8,328 bases of DNA, taken from NCBI GenBank assembly GCA_030045215.1, contig JASIBJ010000528.1:1-8328 (forward strand), read 5' to 3'. This stretch comes from Streptosporangiaceae bacterium (lineage in GTDB: Bacteria; Actinomycetota; Actinomycetes; Streptosporangiales; Streptosporangiaceae). Positions 1-5,855 of the stretch are shown here, one piece after another. A model generated the notes under the pieces. It saw nothing but the letters and a program-made list of their open reading frames with translations, was not told the DNA's origin and made no database searches. Within the stretch, counting starts at the first letter, position 1; every line of letters begins with the position of its first letter. A program made the position numbers and the translations under genes.

Positions 1-709
1 CTTCGGCCGCTCGCCCGGCGCCGACGTGCAGGCAAGGGACGTCCGACCCGATGACCTCGGCCGGGCGCGGTTCTCGCTCGCGGCCGGCTCAGACTCGGCG
101 CCCGTCCAACTGCGGCTCTACGGCGAGCATCACGTCACTAACGCGCTCGCAGCCGGGGCGCTGGCGCTCGAGCTGGGCATGACGCCCGCCGAAGTGGCCG
201 ACGGGCTCTCCGCCGCCGAGGCGAGGAGCCGGTGGCGCATGGAGGTCACGCGGCTGCCGGATGGCGTCACGATCCTGAACGATGCCTATAACGCCAACCC
301 CGACGCCATGGCGGCCGCGATCGAGACCCTGTCCGTGATGGCCGCCTCCGGTCGCGGCCTGGCCGTGCTCGGCTACATGACCGAGCTGGGCGCCGAAGCC
401 GAGGAGCTGCACCGGGCGGCCGGGGCACAGGCGGCCAGGGCAGGCGTCGCGGCGCTTATCGTGGTCGGTGACCAGGCGGCCCCGATGCTGCAGGGTGCCA
501 AGGAGGTAAGGTCCTTCCGCGGCGAGCTGGTGCACGTTCCCGACGCGGTTTCGGCAGTTCAGGCGGTGCGCATCCGAATGCGTCCCGGCGACGTCGTACT
601 GGTAAAGGCCTCGCATGCCATAGGGCTGGAGAAAGTGGCGCTGGCGCTCACCGGTGAGCGGCCCCTAGATGATCAGGCACTGCCGGAACAGGAGGACACA
701 GCCCGGTGA
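1..709 (+). CDS. murF: UDP-N-acetylmuramoyl-tripeptide--D-alanyl-D-alanine ligase (MurF), 3' part, 5' end outside window
   Basis: Cytoplasmic Mur ligase that adds the D-Ala-D-Ala dipeptide to UDP-MurNAc-tripeptide using ATP. The open frame runs in from the left edge (first full codon at base 2). The GTG at 26 is an internal valine in a family-like FGRSPGADVQARDV stretch, not a start. Visible family signatures are the HHVTNALAAG helix (bases 128-157), NDAYNANP (278-301), the VLGYMTELG segment of the C-terminal domain near 365-391, and the closing VLVKASHAIGLEKVA (596-640). In that last motif the usual KGSR reads KASH; mycobacterial MurF also varies here, as I recall, so it is probably lineage variation. 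The central-domain P-loop (GTNGKT type) must lie upstream and is not visible. The stop overlaps the mraY GTG by four bases (GTGA). The assignment is secure; only the truncation limits it. Confidence 0.96.
   Translation, partial: FGRSPGADVQARDVRPDDLGRARFSLAAGSDSAPVQLRLYGEHHVTNALAAGALALELGMTPAEVADGLSAAEARSRWRMEVTRLPDGVTILNDAYNANPDAMAAAIETLSVMAASGRGLAVLGYMTELGAEAEELHRAAGAQAARAGVAALIVVGDQAAPMLQGAKEVRSFRGELVHVPDAVSAVQAVRIRMRPGDVVLVKASHAIGLEKVALALTGERPLDDQALPEQEDTAR
690..695 (+). promoter_or_regulatory. Shine-Dalgarno sequence of mraY
   Basis: A full AGGAGG lies inside the last codons of murF, ten bases before the GTG at 706. It supports the GTG that overlaps the murF stop as the real mraY start. 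It is the only strong ribosome binding site among the overlapping junctions of this cluster. Confidence 0.8.
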
Positions 710-1761
710 AAACGATCATCGTCACCGGTGCGGTGTCACTGCTGCTCGCACTGTTCGGCACGCCGCTCGCGATCAGGCTACTGAGCCGACAGGGCTACGG
801 CCAGCCGATCAGGGTCGAGGGCCCGAAGGCCCACGAGACCAAGCGCGGCACGCCCACGATGGGCGGCATCGTCATCGTGCTCGCCTCGCTGGTCGGCTAC
901 GTCGCCGGGCACCTGGTCACCCGCGATGCCATGACGATCTCCGGCGGCCTGATCCTGCTGCTGATGACCGGCCTCGGCCTGGTCGGGTTCATCGACGACT
1001 TCATCAAGATCTACCGGCAGACCAGCCTCGGACTGCGCAGCGGGGCCAAGCTGGCCGGGCAGGCGGTCGTCGGGGCGGTCTTCGCCGTGGAGGTGCTCCA
1101 GCATCAGAACGGCTACGACATCACCCCGGCCGATGCGCACCTGTCGTTCCTCCGCGACTTCGGCCCGGCGATCGGCGTGCTGCCGTTCGTGATCTGGGTC
1201 GTCATCCTGATCTCGGGCCTGTCCAACGCCGTGAACCTGACCGACGGCCTGGACGGCCTCGCCACTGGCGCGACCATCGCGGTACTCGCCGCATACGTGC
1301 TGATCGGGATCTGGCAGGAGCGCAACGACTGCACGAACTTCATCTCCCCGCAGTGCTACAGCGTCCGCGATCCGCTGGACATCGCGGTGGTCGCCTCCGC
1401 GGTGCTCGGAGCCTGCTTCGGCTTCTTGTGGTGGAACGCGCCGAAGGCCAAGATCTTCATGGGCGACACCGGCTCGCTGGCCCTCGGCGGCGTCCTGGCC
1501 GGGCTGGCCGTCTGCACGAAGACGCAATTGCTGCTGCTGATACTCGGCGGCCTGTTCGTGATCGTCACGGCGTCGGTGATGCTCCAGGTCACCTCGTACA
1601 AGCTCACCCACAGGCGGGTCTTCAAGATGGCGCCGCTGCAGCACCATTTCGAGCTGATGGGCTGGCCCGAGACCACGATCGTCATCAGGTTCTGGATGGT
1701 CAGCGGCCTGTGCGTCGCGCTCGGCCTCGCGCTCTTCTACGCCGAGTGGCTGCAGACTTAG
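706..1761 (+). CDS. mraY: Phospho-N-acetylmuramoyl-pentapeptide-transferase (MraY)
   Basis: Polytopic membrane enzyme that transfers phospho-MurNAc-pentapeptide from UDP to undecaprenyl phosphate, giving lipid I. It has 351 residues, close to the usual 320-360. Motifs in order: KRGTPTMGGI (46-55); FIDDFIK with the Asp pair D97-D98; NAVNLTDGLDGL (174-185); FMGDTGS with D254; and APLQHHFELMGW (309-320). The Asp triad matches the Mg2+/catalytic aspartates of the family. The first His of the usual HHH motif is Gln (Q312); I recall the same in Streptomyces MraY. Hydrophobic segments fit about ten membrane helices. The outer loop after helix 6 carries two cysteines, C209 and C217. The GTG start is chosen for its AGGAGG at ten bases and the GTGA overlap with murF. 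murD follows after four bases. Confidence 0.98.
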   Translation: MKTIIVTGAVSLLLALFGTPLAIRLLSRQGYGQPIRVEGPKAHETKRGTPTMGGIVIVLASLVGYVAGHLVTRDAMTISGGLILLLMTGLGLVGFIDDFIKIYRQTSLGLRSGAKLAGQAVVGAVFAVEVLQHQNGYDITPADAHLSFLRDFGPAIGVLPFVIWVVILISGLSNAVNLTDGLDGLATGATIAVLAAYVLIGIWQERNDCTNFISPQCYSVRDPLDIAVVASAVLGACFGFLWWNAPKAKIFMGDTGSLALGGVLAGLAVCTKTQLLLLILGGLFVIVTASVMLQVTSYKLTHRRVFKMAPLQHHFELMGWPETTIVIRFWMVSGLCVALGLALFYAEWLQT

Positions 1762-1765
1762 GGCC

Positions 1766-3247
1766 ATGACGGGCGCCGCGGCAGGTACGCAGCTGGCCGG
1801 GCTGGCCGGCCGGCACATTTGCGTGGCCGGGCTCGGCATCACCGGGCAGTCGGTCATTGAGCTGCTGGCCGGCCAGGGCGCCGTGGTGGCCGCCGTCGAT
1901 TCCCGCGACGACGCCGAACGCCGGCAGGTCGCCGCCGGGCTAGAGCAGGGCGGCATCGAGGTGCGGCTCGGACCGGCTCACCTGGGCCCCGAGGCGCTCG
2001 TGCCGCCCGGCACCGACCTGGTCATCACCTCGCCCGGCCTGCGGCCGGACACCCCGCTGCTCGCGCGCGCGGTCGCCGCGGGCATCGAGGTGATCGGGGA
2101 CGTCGAGCTGGCCTGGCGGCTGCGCCCCGTGCTGCCGGACGGGACCCGCCAGCAGTGGCTGGGAATCACGGGCACGAACGGGAAGACGACCACGGTGCGG
2201 ATGCTGGCGGCCATGCTCGCCGCGGCCGGCCATCGCAGCATCGCCGCCGGGAACGTGGGCACGCCGATCCTGGACGCCGTCACCGACCCGCAGCCCTATC
2301 CGGTGGTCGCGGTCGAGCTGTCCAGTTTCCAGCTGTACTGGAGCTCGACGGTCACGCCGCTGGCCGCGGTCGTGCTGAACATTGCCGGCCACCACCTCGA
2401 CTGGCACGACGACATCGAGTCCTATGCGGCCGCCAAGAGCAAGATCTACGCGCCGGGCACCATCGCGATCTGCAACGCCGACGACCCGCGCACCGTGGCG
2501 ATGGCGGCCGCGGCCGGGTCCCTGAGCCGGCGGGTGGCCTTCCGGCTGGGGCCGCCGGGCCTGGGTGAGCTCGGGGTCGCCGAAGGCTGGCTGACCGACC
2601 GGGCGTTCTCCGCCGGCGCGGTTCCGCTGGCGCCCGCGAGCGCAGTACGGCCCCCGGCTCCCCACAACGTGGCCGACGCACTCGCGGCGGCCGCGCTGGC
2701 CAGGGCCTACGGCGACCCGCCCGAGGCGGTCAGCGGCGGACTAGCCGCATTCCAGCCAGAACCGCATCGCATCGCCGAGGTCGGCGCGATCGGCGGCGTC
2801 GCCTACGTCGACGACTCCAAGGCCAGCAACCCGGCCGCGGCCGCCGCGTCGATCGCCGCGTTCGGCTCGATCGTGTGGATCGCCGGCGGCCTGTGCCGCG
2901 CCACCGATGCCGATCTTGACGAGCTCGTGGCCGCGGCCCGGCCAAGGCTGCGCGGGGCGGTGCTGCTCGGCGCGGACCGGGCCAGATTCGCCCGCGCGCT
3001 TGCGCGACACGCGCACGATGTCCAGGTTTTCGAGGTAGCGGGCACCGACACTGGAGTCATGGACCTCGTGGTAGCGCAGGCGGCGCGGATGGCGCAGCCA
3101 GGAGACACCGTGCTGCTGGCTCCGGCGGCGCAGTCATTCGACATGTTCCGCGACTACCCGGCCAGGGGAGAGGCGTTCGCGGCTTCGGTCGCGCGGCTGG
3201 CCTCGCTCGAGGGCTCAGGGGGTCGCTCCCCGAGTCCGCAGCCGTGA
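1766..3247 (+). CDS. murD: UDP-N-acetylmuramoylalanine--D-glutamate ligase (MurD)
   Basis: Cytoplasmic ligase adding D-Glu to UDP-MurNAc-L-Ala with ATP. It has 493 residues, a little above the usual 450-480. An N-terminal Rossmann-like UMP-binding domain opens with ICVAGLGITGQS (18-29). The ATP-binding domain carries GITGTNGKTTT (133-143, K140 in the P-loop), the VELSSFQL segment, and H300-N301. The C-terminal domain carries DDSKASN (349-355) and APAAQSFDMF. Two changes at usually conserved places: the second Asn of HNxxN is Asp (D304), and the Lys of the GGxxKG loop is Arg (R378 in GGLCRAT). The last 12 or so residues (GSGGRSPSPQP) are low-complexity and coincide with a GC palindrome. No clear Shine-Dalgarno precedes the ATG, which sits four bases after the mraY stop, so translation is probably coupled. 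It overlaps ftsW by GTGA. Confidence 0.97.
   Translation: MTGAAAGTQLAGLAGRHICVAGLGITGQSVIELLAGQGAVVAAVDSRDDAERRQVAAGLEQGGIEVRLGPAHLGPEALVPPGTDLVITSPGLRPDTPLLARAVAAGIEVIGDVELAWRLRPVLPDGTRQQWLGITGTNGKTTTVRMLAAMLAAAGHRSIAAGNVGTPILDAVTDPQPYPVVAVELSSFQLYWSSTVTPLAAVVLNIAGHHLDWHDDIESYAAAKSKIYAPGTIAICNADDPRTVAMAAAAGSLSRRVAFRLGPPGLGELGVAEGWLTDRAFSAGAVPLAPASAVRPPAPHNVADALAAAALARAYGDPPEAVSGGLAAFQPEPHRIAEVGAIGGVAYVDDSKASNPAAAAASIAAFGSIVWIAGGLCRATDADLDELVAAARPRLRGAVLLGADRARFARALARHAHDVQVFEVAGTDTGVMDLVVAQAARMAQPGDTVLLAPAAQSFDMFRDYPARGEAFAASVARLASLEGSGGRSPSPQP
3214..3234 (+). other. GC-rich inverted repeat at the murD/ftsW junction
   Basis: CTC-A-GGGG pairs with CCCC-GAG (3214-3221 with 3228-3234): seven G:C or A:T pairs, one bulged A, and a loop containing GTCGCT. 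It ends ten bases before the ftsW GTG, where a Shine-Dalgarno would be expected and none is seen. It could hide or structure the ftsW initiation region. Its core, GGGGGTCG then TCCCC, resembles the stronger palindrome near the murG start. No function is proven. Confidence 0.4.
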
Positions 3248-4554
3248 ACGTCACGCTGGGCCAGCCCCGCCGGAGCCGGGCCAGCGACGACGGGCTGGAG
3301 CCGGCCATTGCCATGGTCGGCGTCGCGGGCGCCGCGCTGACGCTGCGGGACCGGGCGGCCCGCTGGAGGATCCTGCTTGACCGGCCGCTGACGTCCTACT
3401 ACCTGATCCTCGGCTGCACGCTCTTGCTGCTGGCGCTCGGCCTGGTCATGGTGCTGTCCGCGTCCACCGCGTACCAGCTGGTGCAGGACCTGCCGCAGTA
3501 CGCGATCTTCCAGAAGCAGGTGCTGGGCGCCGTGGTCGGCCTGGTGCTCATGTGGCTGGCGGCCAAGGCGCCGGTCCGGTTGTTCCGTGCCTTCGCGTAC
3601 CCGCTGCTGGCCGCTTCGGTGCTCGGCCTGCTGCTCGTGCTCGTCGCCGGGCCCAAGGTCGCCGGCGTCGAGCGCTGGATCACGGTAGCCGGCATCCAGG
3701 TGCAGCCATCGGAATTCGCCAAGCTCGCCTTCGTTCTGTGGGGCGCTGACCTGCTGGCCCGCAAGGAGAAACTGCGCCAGCTCACCGATTCCCGCCAGCT
3801 GCTGATCCCGCTGCTCCCTGGCCTGACGCTGCTGGCCATGCTGGTCATGGCAGGCGACGACCTCGGCACCACCGCGCTGCTCGTGGTTATCTTCCTGGCC
3901 CTGCTCTGGGTGATCGGCACGCCTGCCAGGCTGCTCGTCGGCATGGTCGGGCTGATGCTCTTCGTGCTGCTGATGCTGATCGTCGTACAGCCCTGGCGGC
4001 TCGACCGGATCACCGGATTCCTCGGCCAGTCGTCCAAGGACTGCTCGGCGTGCTATCAGCTGACCGAGGGAAAATACGCGCTCGGGTCGGGCGGCTGGTT
4101 CGGGGTTGGCCTCGGCGCGAGCAAGGCCAAGTGGGGCTGGGTGCCCAACAGCCCGACCGATTTCATCTTCGCGATCCTGGGCGAGGAACTCGGCCTGCTC
4201 GGCACGCTGTGCGTGATCATGCTGTACGGCGGGATCGCGTTCGCCGGGCTGCGAATCGCCCGGCGGGTCCCCGACACCTTCACCCGGCTGGCGGCGGGCG
4301 CCATCACGATGTGGATCATCGCGCAGGCCATGGTGAACATCGGCGCGGTGCTCGGCGTCCTGCCCATCACCGGCGTCCCGTTGCCGCTCATCTCGGCGGG
4401 CCTGTCGTCGCTGCTGGTAACGATGACGGCGCTGGGCATGCTGATGGCGTTTGCCAGGTCAGAGCCGGGGGCGAGGGAGGCGCTGGCGGCGGCCGGGCCG
4501 AGCACGCCGCTGCGGCTGCTGCACTGGCTCGGGCTGGAACGGCGGCGGCGCTGA
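3244..4554 (+). CDS. ftsW: Septal peptidoglycan glycosyltransferase FtsW (SEDS family)
   Basis: Divisome SEDS protein that polymerises lipid II at the septum together with a class B PBP. It has 436 residues with about ten hydrophobic helices (first around 52-74). SEDS signatures: GVERWITVAG (141-150), QPSEFAK (154-160), DDLGTTALL, and the long outer loop with ALGSGGWFGVGLG and PTDFIFAILGEELG. D306 in the last motif matches the catalytic Asp of FtsW/RodA. The closing motif reads LPLISAGLSS, with L387 where a second Gly (SxGGSS) is usual. The outer loop has a C267-x-x-C270 pair. The presence in a dcw cluster between murD and murG argues for FtsW over RodA or SpoVE. The start is the GTG overlapping the murD stop (GTGA); ATG 3313 (Met24) is an alternative, since the first ~45 residues are not conserved-looking. 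The C-terminal tail ends in an Arg cluster. Confidence 0.96.
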   Translation: MNVTLGQPRRSRASDDGLEPAIAMVGVAGAALTLRDRAARWRILLDRPLTSYYLILGCTLLLLALGLVMVLSASTAYQLVQDLPQYAIFQKQVLGAVVGLVLMWLAAKAPVRLFRAFAYPLLAASVLGLLLVLVAGPKVAGVERWITVAGIQVQPSEFAKLAFVLWGADLLARKEKLRQLTDSRQLLIPLLPGLTLLAMLVMAGDDLGTTALLVVIFLALLWVIGTPARLLVGMVGLMLFVLLMLIVVQPWRLDRITGFLGQSSKDCSACYQLTEGKYALGSGGWFGVGLGASKAKWGWVPNSPTDFIFAILGEELGLLGTLCVIMLYGGIAFAGLRIARRVPDTFTRLAAGAITMWIIAQAMVNIGAVLGVLPITGVPLPLISAGLSSLLVTMTALGMLMAFARSEPGAREALAAAGPSTPLRLLHWLGLERRRR

Positions 4555-4555
4555 A

Positions 4556-4581
4556 CGACCGGGCCCGTCCGCGGGCCGTCG
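4556..4581 (+). terminator. GC-rich hairpin after ftsW, possible terminator or attenuator
   Basis: GGCCCG (4562-4567) pairs perfectly with CGGGCC (4572-4577) around a TCCG loop. An outer CGAC/GTCG pair (4556-4559 with 4578-4581) extends it past a two-base bulge. It begins one base after the ftsW stop. No T-run follows, so it is not a classic intrinsic terminator, but actinobacterial terminators often lack one. It may reduce read-through into murG or protect a 3' end. Chance GC pairing cannot be excluded. Confidence 0.35.
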
Positions 4582-4602
4582 CGACGCGCTTGGCCCGGCT
4601 TG

Positions 4603-4635
4603 TTGACGGGCAGCCTTTCCCGGTGGGTTTACCCT
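4603..4635 (+). promoter_or_regulatory. Weak candidate promoter for murG-murC-ftsQ
   Basis: TTGACG at 4603-4608 is a good -35 match. TACCCT at 4630-4635 fits the TAnnnT -10 of actinobacteria, but the 21-base spacer is long. With a 17-base spacer the -10 would be GGTTTA, a poorer match. The site lies in the only intergenic gap of the cluster, after a hairpin and about 45 bases before the murG start, so position supports it more than sequence. Confidence 0.3.
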
Positions 4636-4662
4636 GACGACGCGGCGAGTCGGCGCGAACTG

Positions 4663-4668
4663 AGGAGG
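4663..4668 (+). promoter_or_regulatory. Shine-Dalgarno sequence of murG
   Basis: AGGAGG ends ten bases before ATG 4679. It decides the murG start: the alternative GTG at 4745, where family similarity begins, has no comparable site. The N-terminal extension is therefore probably translated. Confidence 0.75.
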
Positions 4669-4678
4669 TTGCGAACGG

Positions 4679-5827
4679 ATGGGCCAGCACGGCGGGGGGC
4701 CGCGGGGGGTCGTCCCCCCAGGCCAGCACGGCGGGCTACACAGCGTGGTCATCGCGGGCGGCGGTACCGGCGGCCACATCGAGCCAGCCCTGGCGTTGGC
4801 GGACGCGCTCCGGCGGGCCGACCCCGACACCGCGATCACCTGCCTCGGCACCGAGCGCGGGCTGGAGACGCGGCTCGTGCCGTTGCGCGGCTACGACCTC
4901 GCGCTCATCCCGCCCGTCCCGCTGCCCAGGTCACTGACCCCTGAGCTGCTTTCCGTTCCGCGCAGGCTCGGGGCCGCCGTCGCTGCCGCTGCCGCGGTCC
5001 TGGACCGGGCTAGAGCGAATGTGCTGGTCGGTTTCGGCGGCTACGTAGCGGCGCCGGGCTACCTGGCGGCCCGGCGCCGTGGCGTGCCGATCGTCGTGCA
5101 CGAAGCTAACTCCAGGCCCGGCCTGGCCAATCGCCTTGGCGCCTTGCTCACCCCCGACGTGTGCACCGGCCAGCGGGGGACGCGGTTGCGGCACGCGCGC
5201 TACGTGGGGATACCGATCAGGCGGGAGATCGCCGGGCTCGACCGGCTCGCGCTGGCGGATAAGGCGCGGGCGCATTTCGGCCTGCAGCCCGACCTCCCGG
5301 TCCTGCTGGTAACCGGCGGCTCGCAGGGTGCCGCGTCGCTGAACCGGGCAGTGCTCGGCGCCGCGGGCGCGATCCGGGCCGCCGGGGTTCAGGTGCTGCA
5401 CATTGCCGGCCCGCGGGCCGGTGATCTGCAGGTGCCGGCCGGGCCCGCGCCGTACGTAGTCCTGCCGTACCTGGACCGGATGGACCTCGGCTACGCCGCC
5501 GCCGACTTCGCCCTGTGCCGGGCCGGGGCGATGACCTGTGCCGAGCTATCCGCGATCGGGCTGCCTGCAATCTACGTGCCCCTGCCGCACGGCAACGGGG
5601 AGCAACGGCTGAACGCGCTGCCGATCGAGGCCGCCGGCGGCGGCAAGATCGTGGCGGACGCCGAGCTAACGCCCGACTGGATCACGCGCGAGTTGCTTCC
5701 GATCTTGCTCGACGGCGAGCTCGTCGCCGCGATGTCGCGGGCTGCGGCGTCGGCCGGTAACCCGAACGCCGATACTGAGCTGGCCGCAATCGTCATGGCG
5801 GCCAGCCGGGCCAGGGCGCGGGGTTAG
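4679..5827 (+). CDS. murG: UDP-GlcNAc:lipid I N-acetylglucosamine transferase (MurG)
   Basis: GT-B fold, membrane-associated glycosyltransferase that turns lipid I into lipid II on the inner face of the membrane. It has 382 residues. N-terminal domain: GGGTGGH (27-33), [21 protein letters not shown] and [13 protein letters not shown] (141-153). C-terminal UDP-GlcNAc domain: [11 protein letters not shown] (212-222), [26 protein letters not shown], and [12 protein letters not shown] (306-317). All expected active-site segments are present, and the wording is close to mycobacterial MurG. The first 21 residues are an extension with GQHGG at 2-6 and again at 15-19, encoded by a 15-bp direct repeat around a G6/C6 palindrome; mycobacterial MurG also has a variable N-terminal extension. 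ATG 4679 is chosen for its AGGAGG. murC follows after 25 bases. Confidence 0.97.
   Translation: MGQHGGGPRGVVPPGQHGGLHSVVIAGGGTGGHIEPALALADALRRADPDTAITCLGTERGLETRLVPLRGYDLALIPPVPLPRSLTPELLSVPRRLGAAVAAAAAVLDRARANVLVGFGGYVAAPGYLAARRRGVPIVVHEANSRPGLANRLGALLTPDVCTGQRGTRLRHARYVGIPIRREIAGLDRLALADKARAHFGLQPDLPVLLVTGGSQGAASLNRAVLGAAGAIRAAGVQVLHIAGPRAGDLQVPAGPAPYVVLPYLDRMDLGYAAADFALCRAGAMTCAELSAIGLPAIYVPLPHGNGEQRLNALPIEAAGGGKIVADAELTPDWITRELLPILLDGELVAAMSRAAASAGNPNADTELAAIVMAASRARARG
4682..4735 (+). repeat. 15-bp direct repeat flanking a G6/C6 palindrome in the start of murG
   Basis: GGCCAGCACGGCGGG occurs at 4682-4696 and again, without mismatch, at 4721-4735, 39 bases (13 codons) apart, so the frame is kept. 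Between them GGGGGG (4704-4709), loop TCGT and CCCCCC (4714-4719) form a perfect six-pair stem. A second G6 run at 4694-4699 could compete for the C6. The whole block is coding and gives the GQHGG...GQHGG extension of MurG. It may be a local duplication or a small inserted repeat. Confidence 0.75.
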
Positions 5828-5844
5828 GCGCGGTTGGGAGCGCG

Positions 5845-5849
5845 GGAGG
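5845..5849 (+). promoter_or_regulatory. Shine-Dalgarno sequence of murC
   Basis: GGAGG (within GGGAGGT, 5844-5850) lies six bases before ATG 5856 and only three before GTG 5853. Spacing favours the ATG as the murC start. Confidence 0.65.
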
Positions 5850-5855
5850 TCAGTG

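Noticed and set aside
26..28. GTG as start of the first gene
   Set aside because: The frame is open to the left edge and the residues before it already read as MurF; it is an internal valine.
669..1769. 366-codon open frame on the + strand over mraY
   Set aside because: Arg/Pro/Gly-rich shadow of a GC-rich gene; mraY in the other frame has every family motif.
778..1956. 392-codon open frame on the - strand over mraY and the murD start
   Set aside because: Antisense shadow with biased, low-complexity translation and no recognisable domain.
4682..4735. Insertion sequence or MITE in murG
   Set aside because: Too short, with no terminal inverted repeats or duplicated target beyond the 15-bp repeat; local duplication is simpler.
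4745..4747. GTG as the murG start
   Set aside because: It would give a family-length N-terminus, but it lacks a Shine-Dalgarno, whereas ATG 4679 has AGGAGG at ten bases. Kept as an alternative only.
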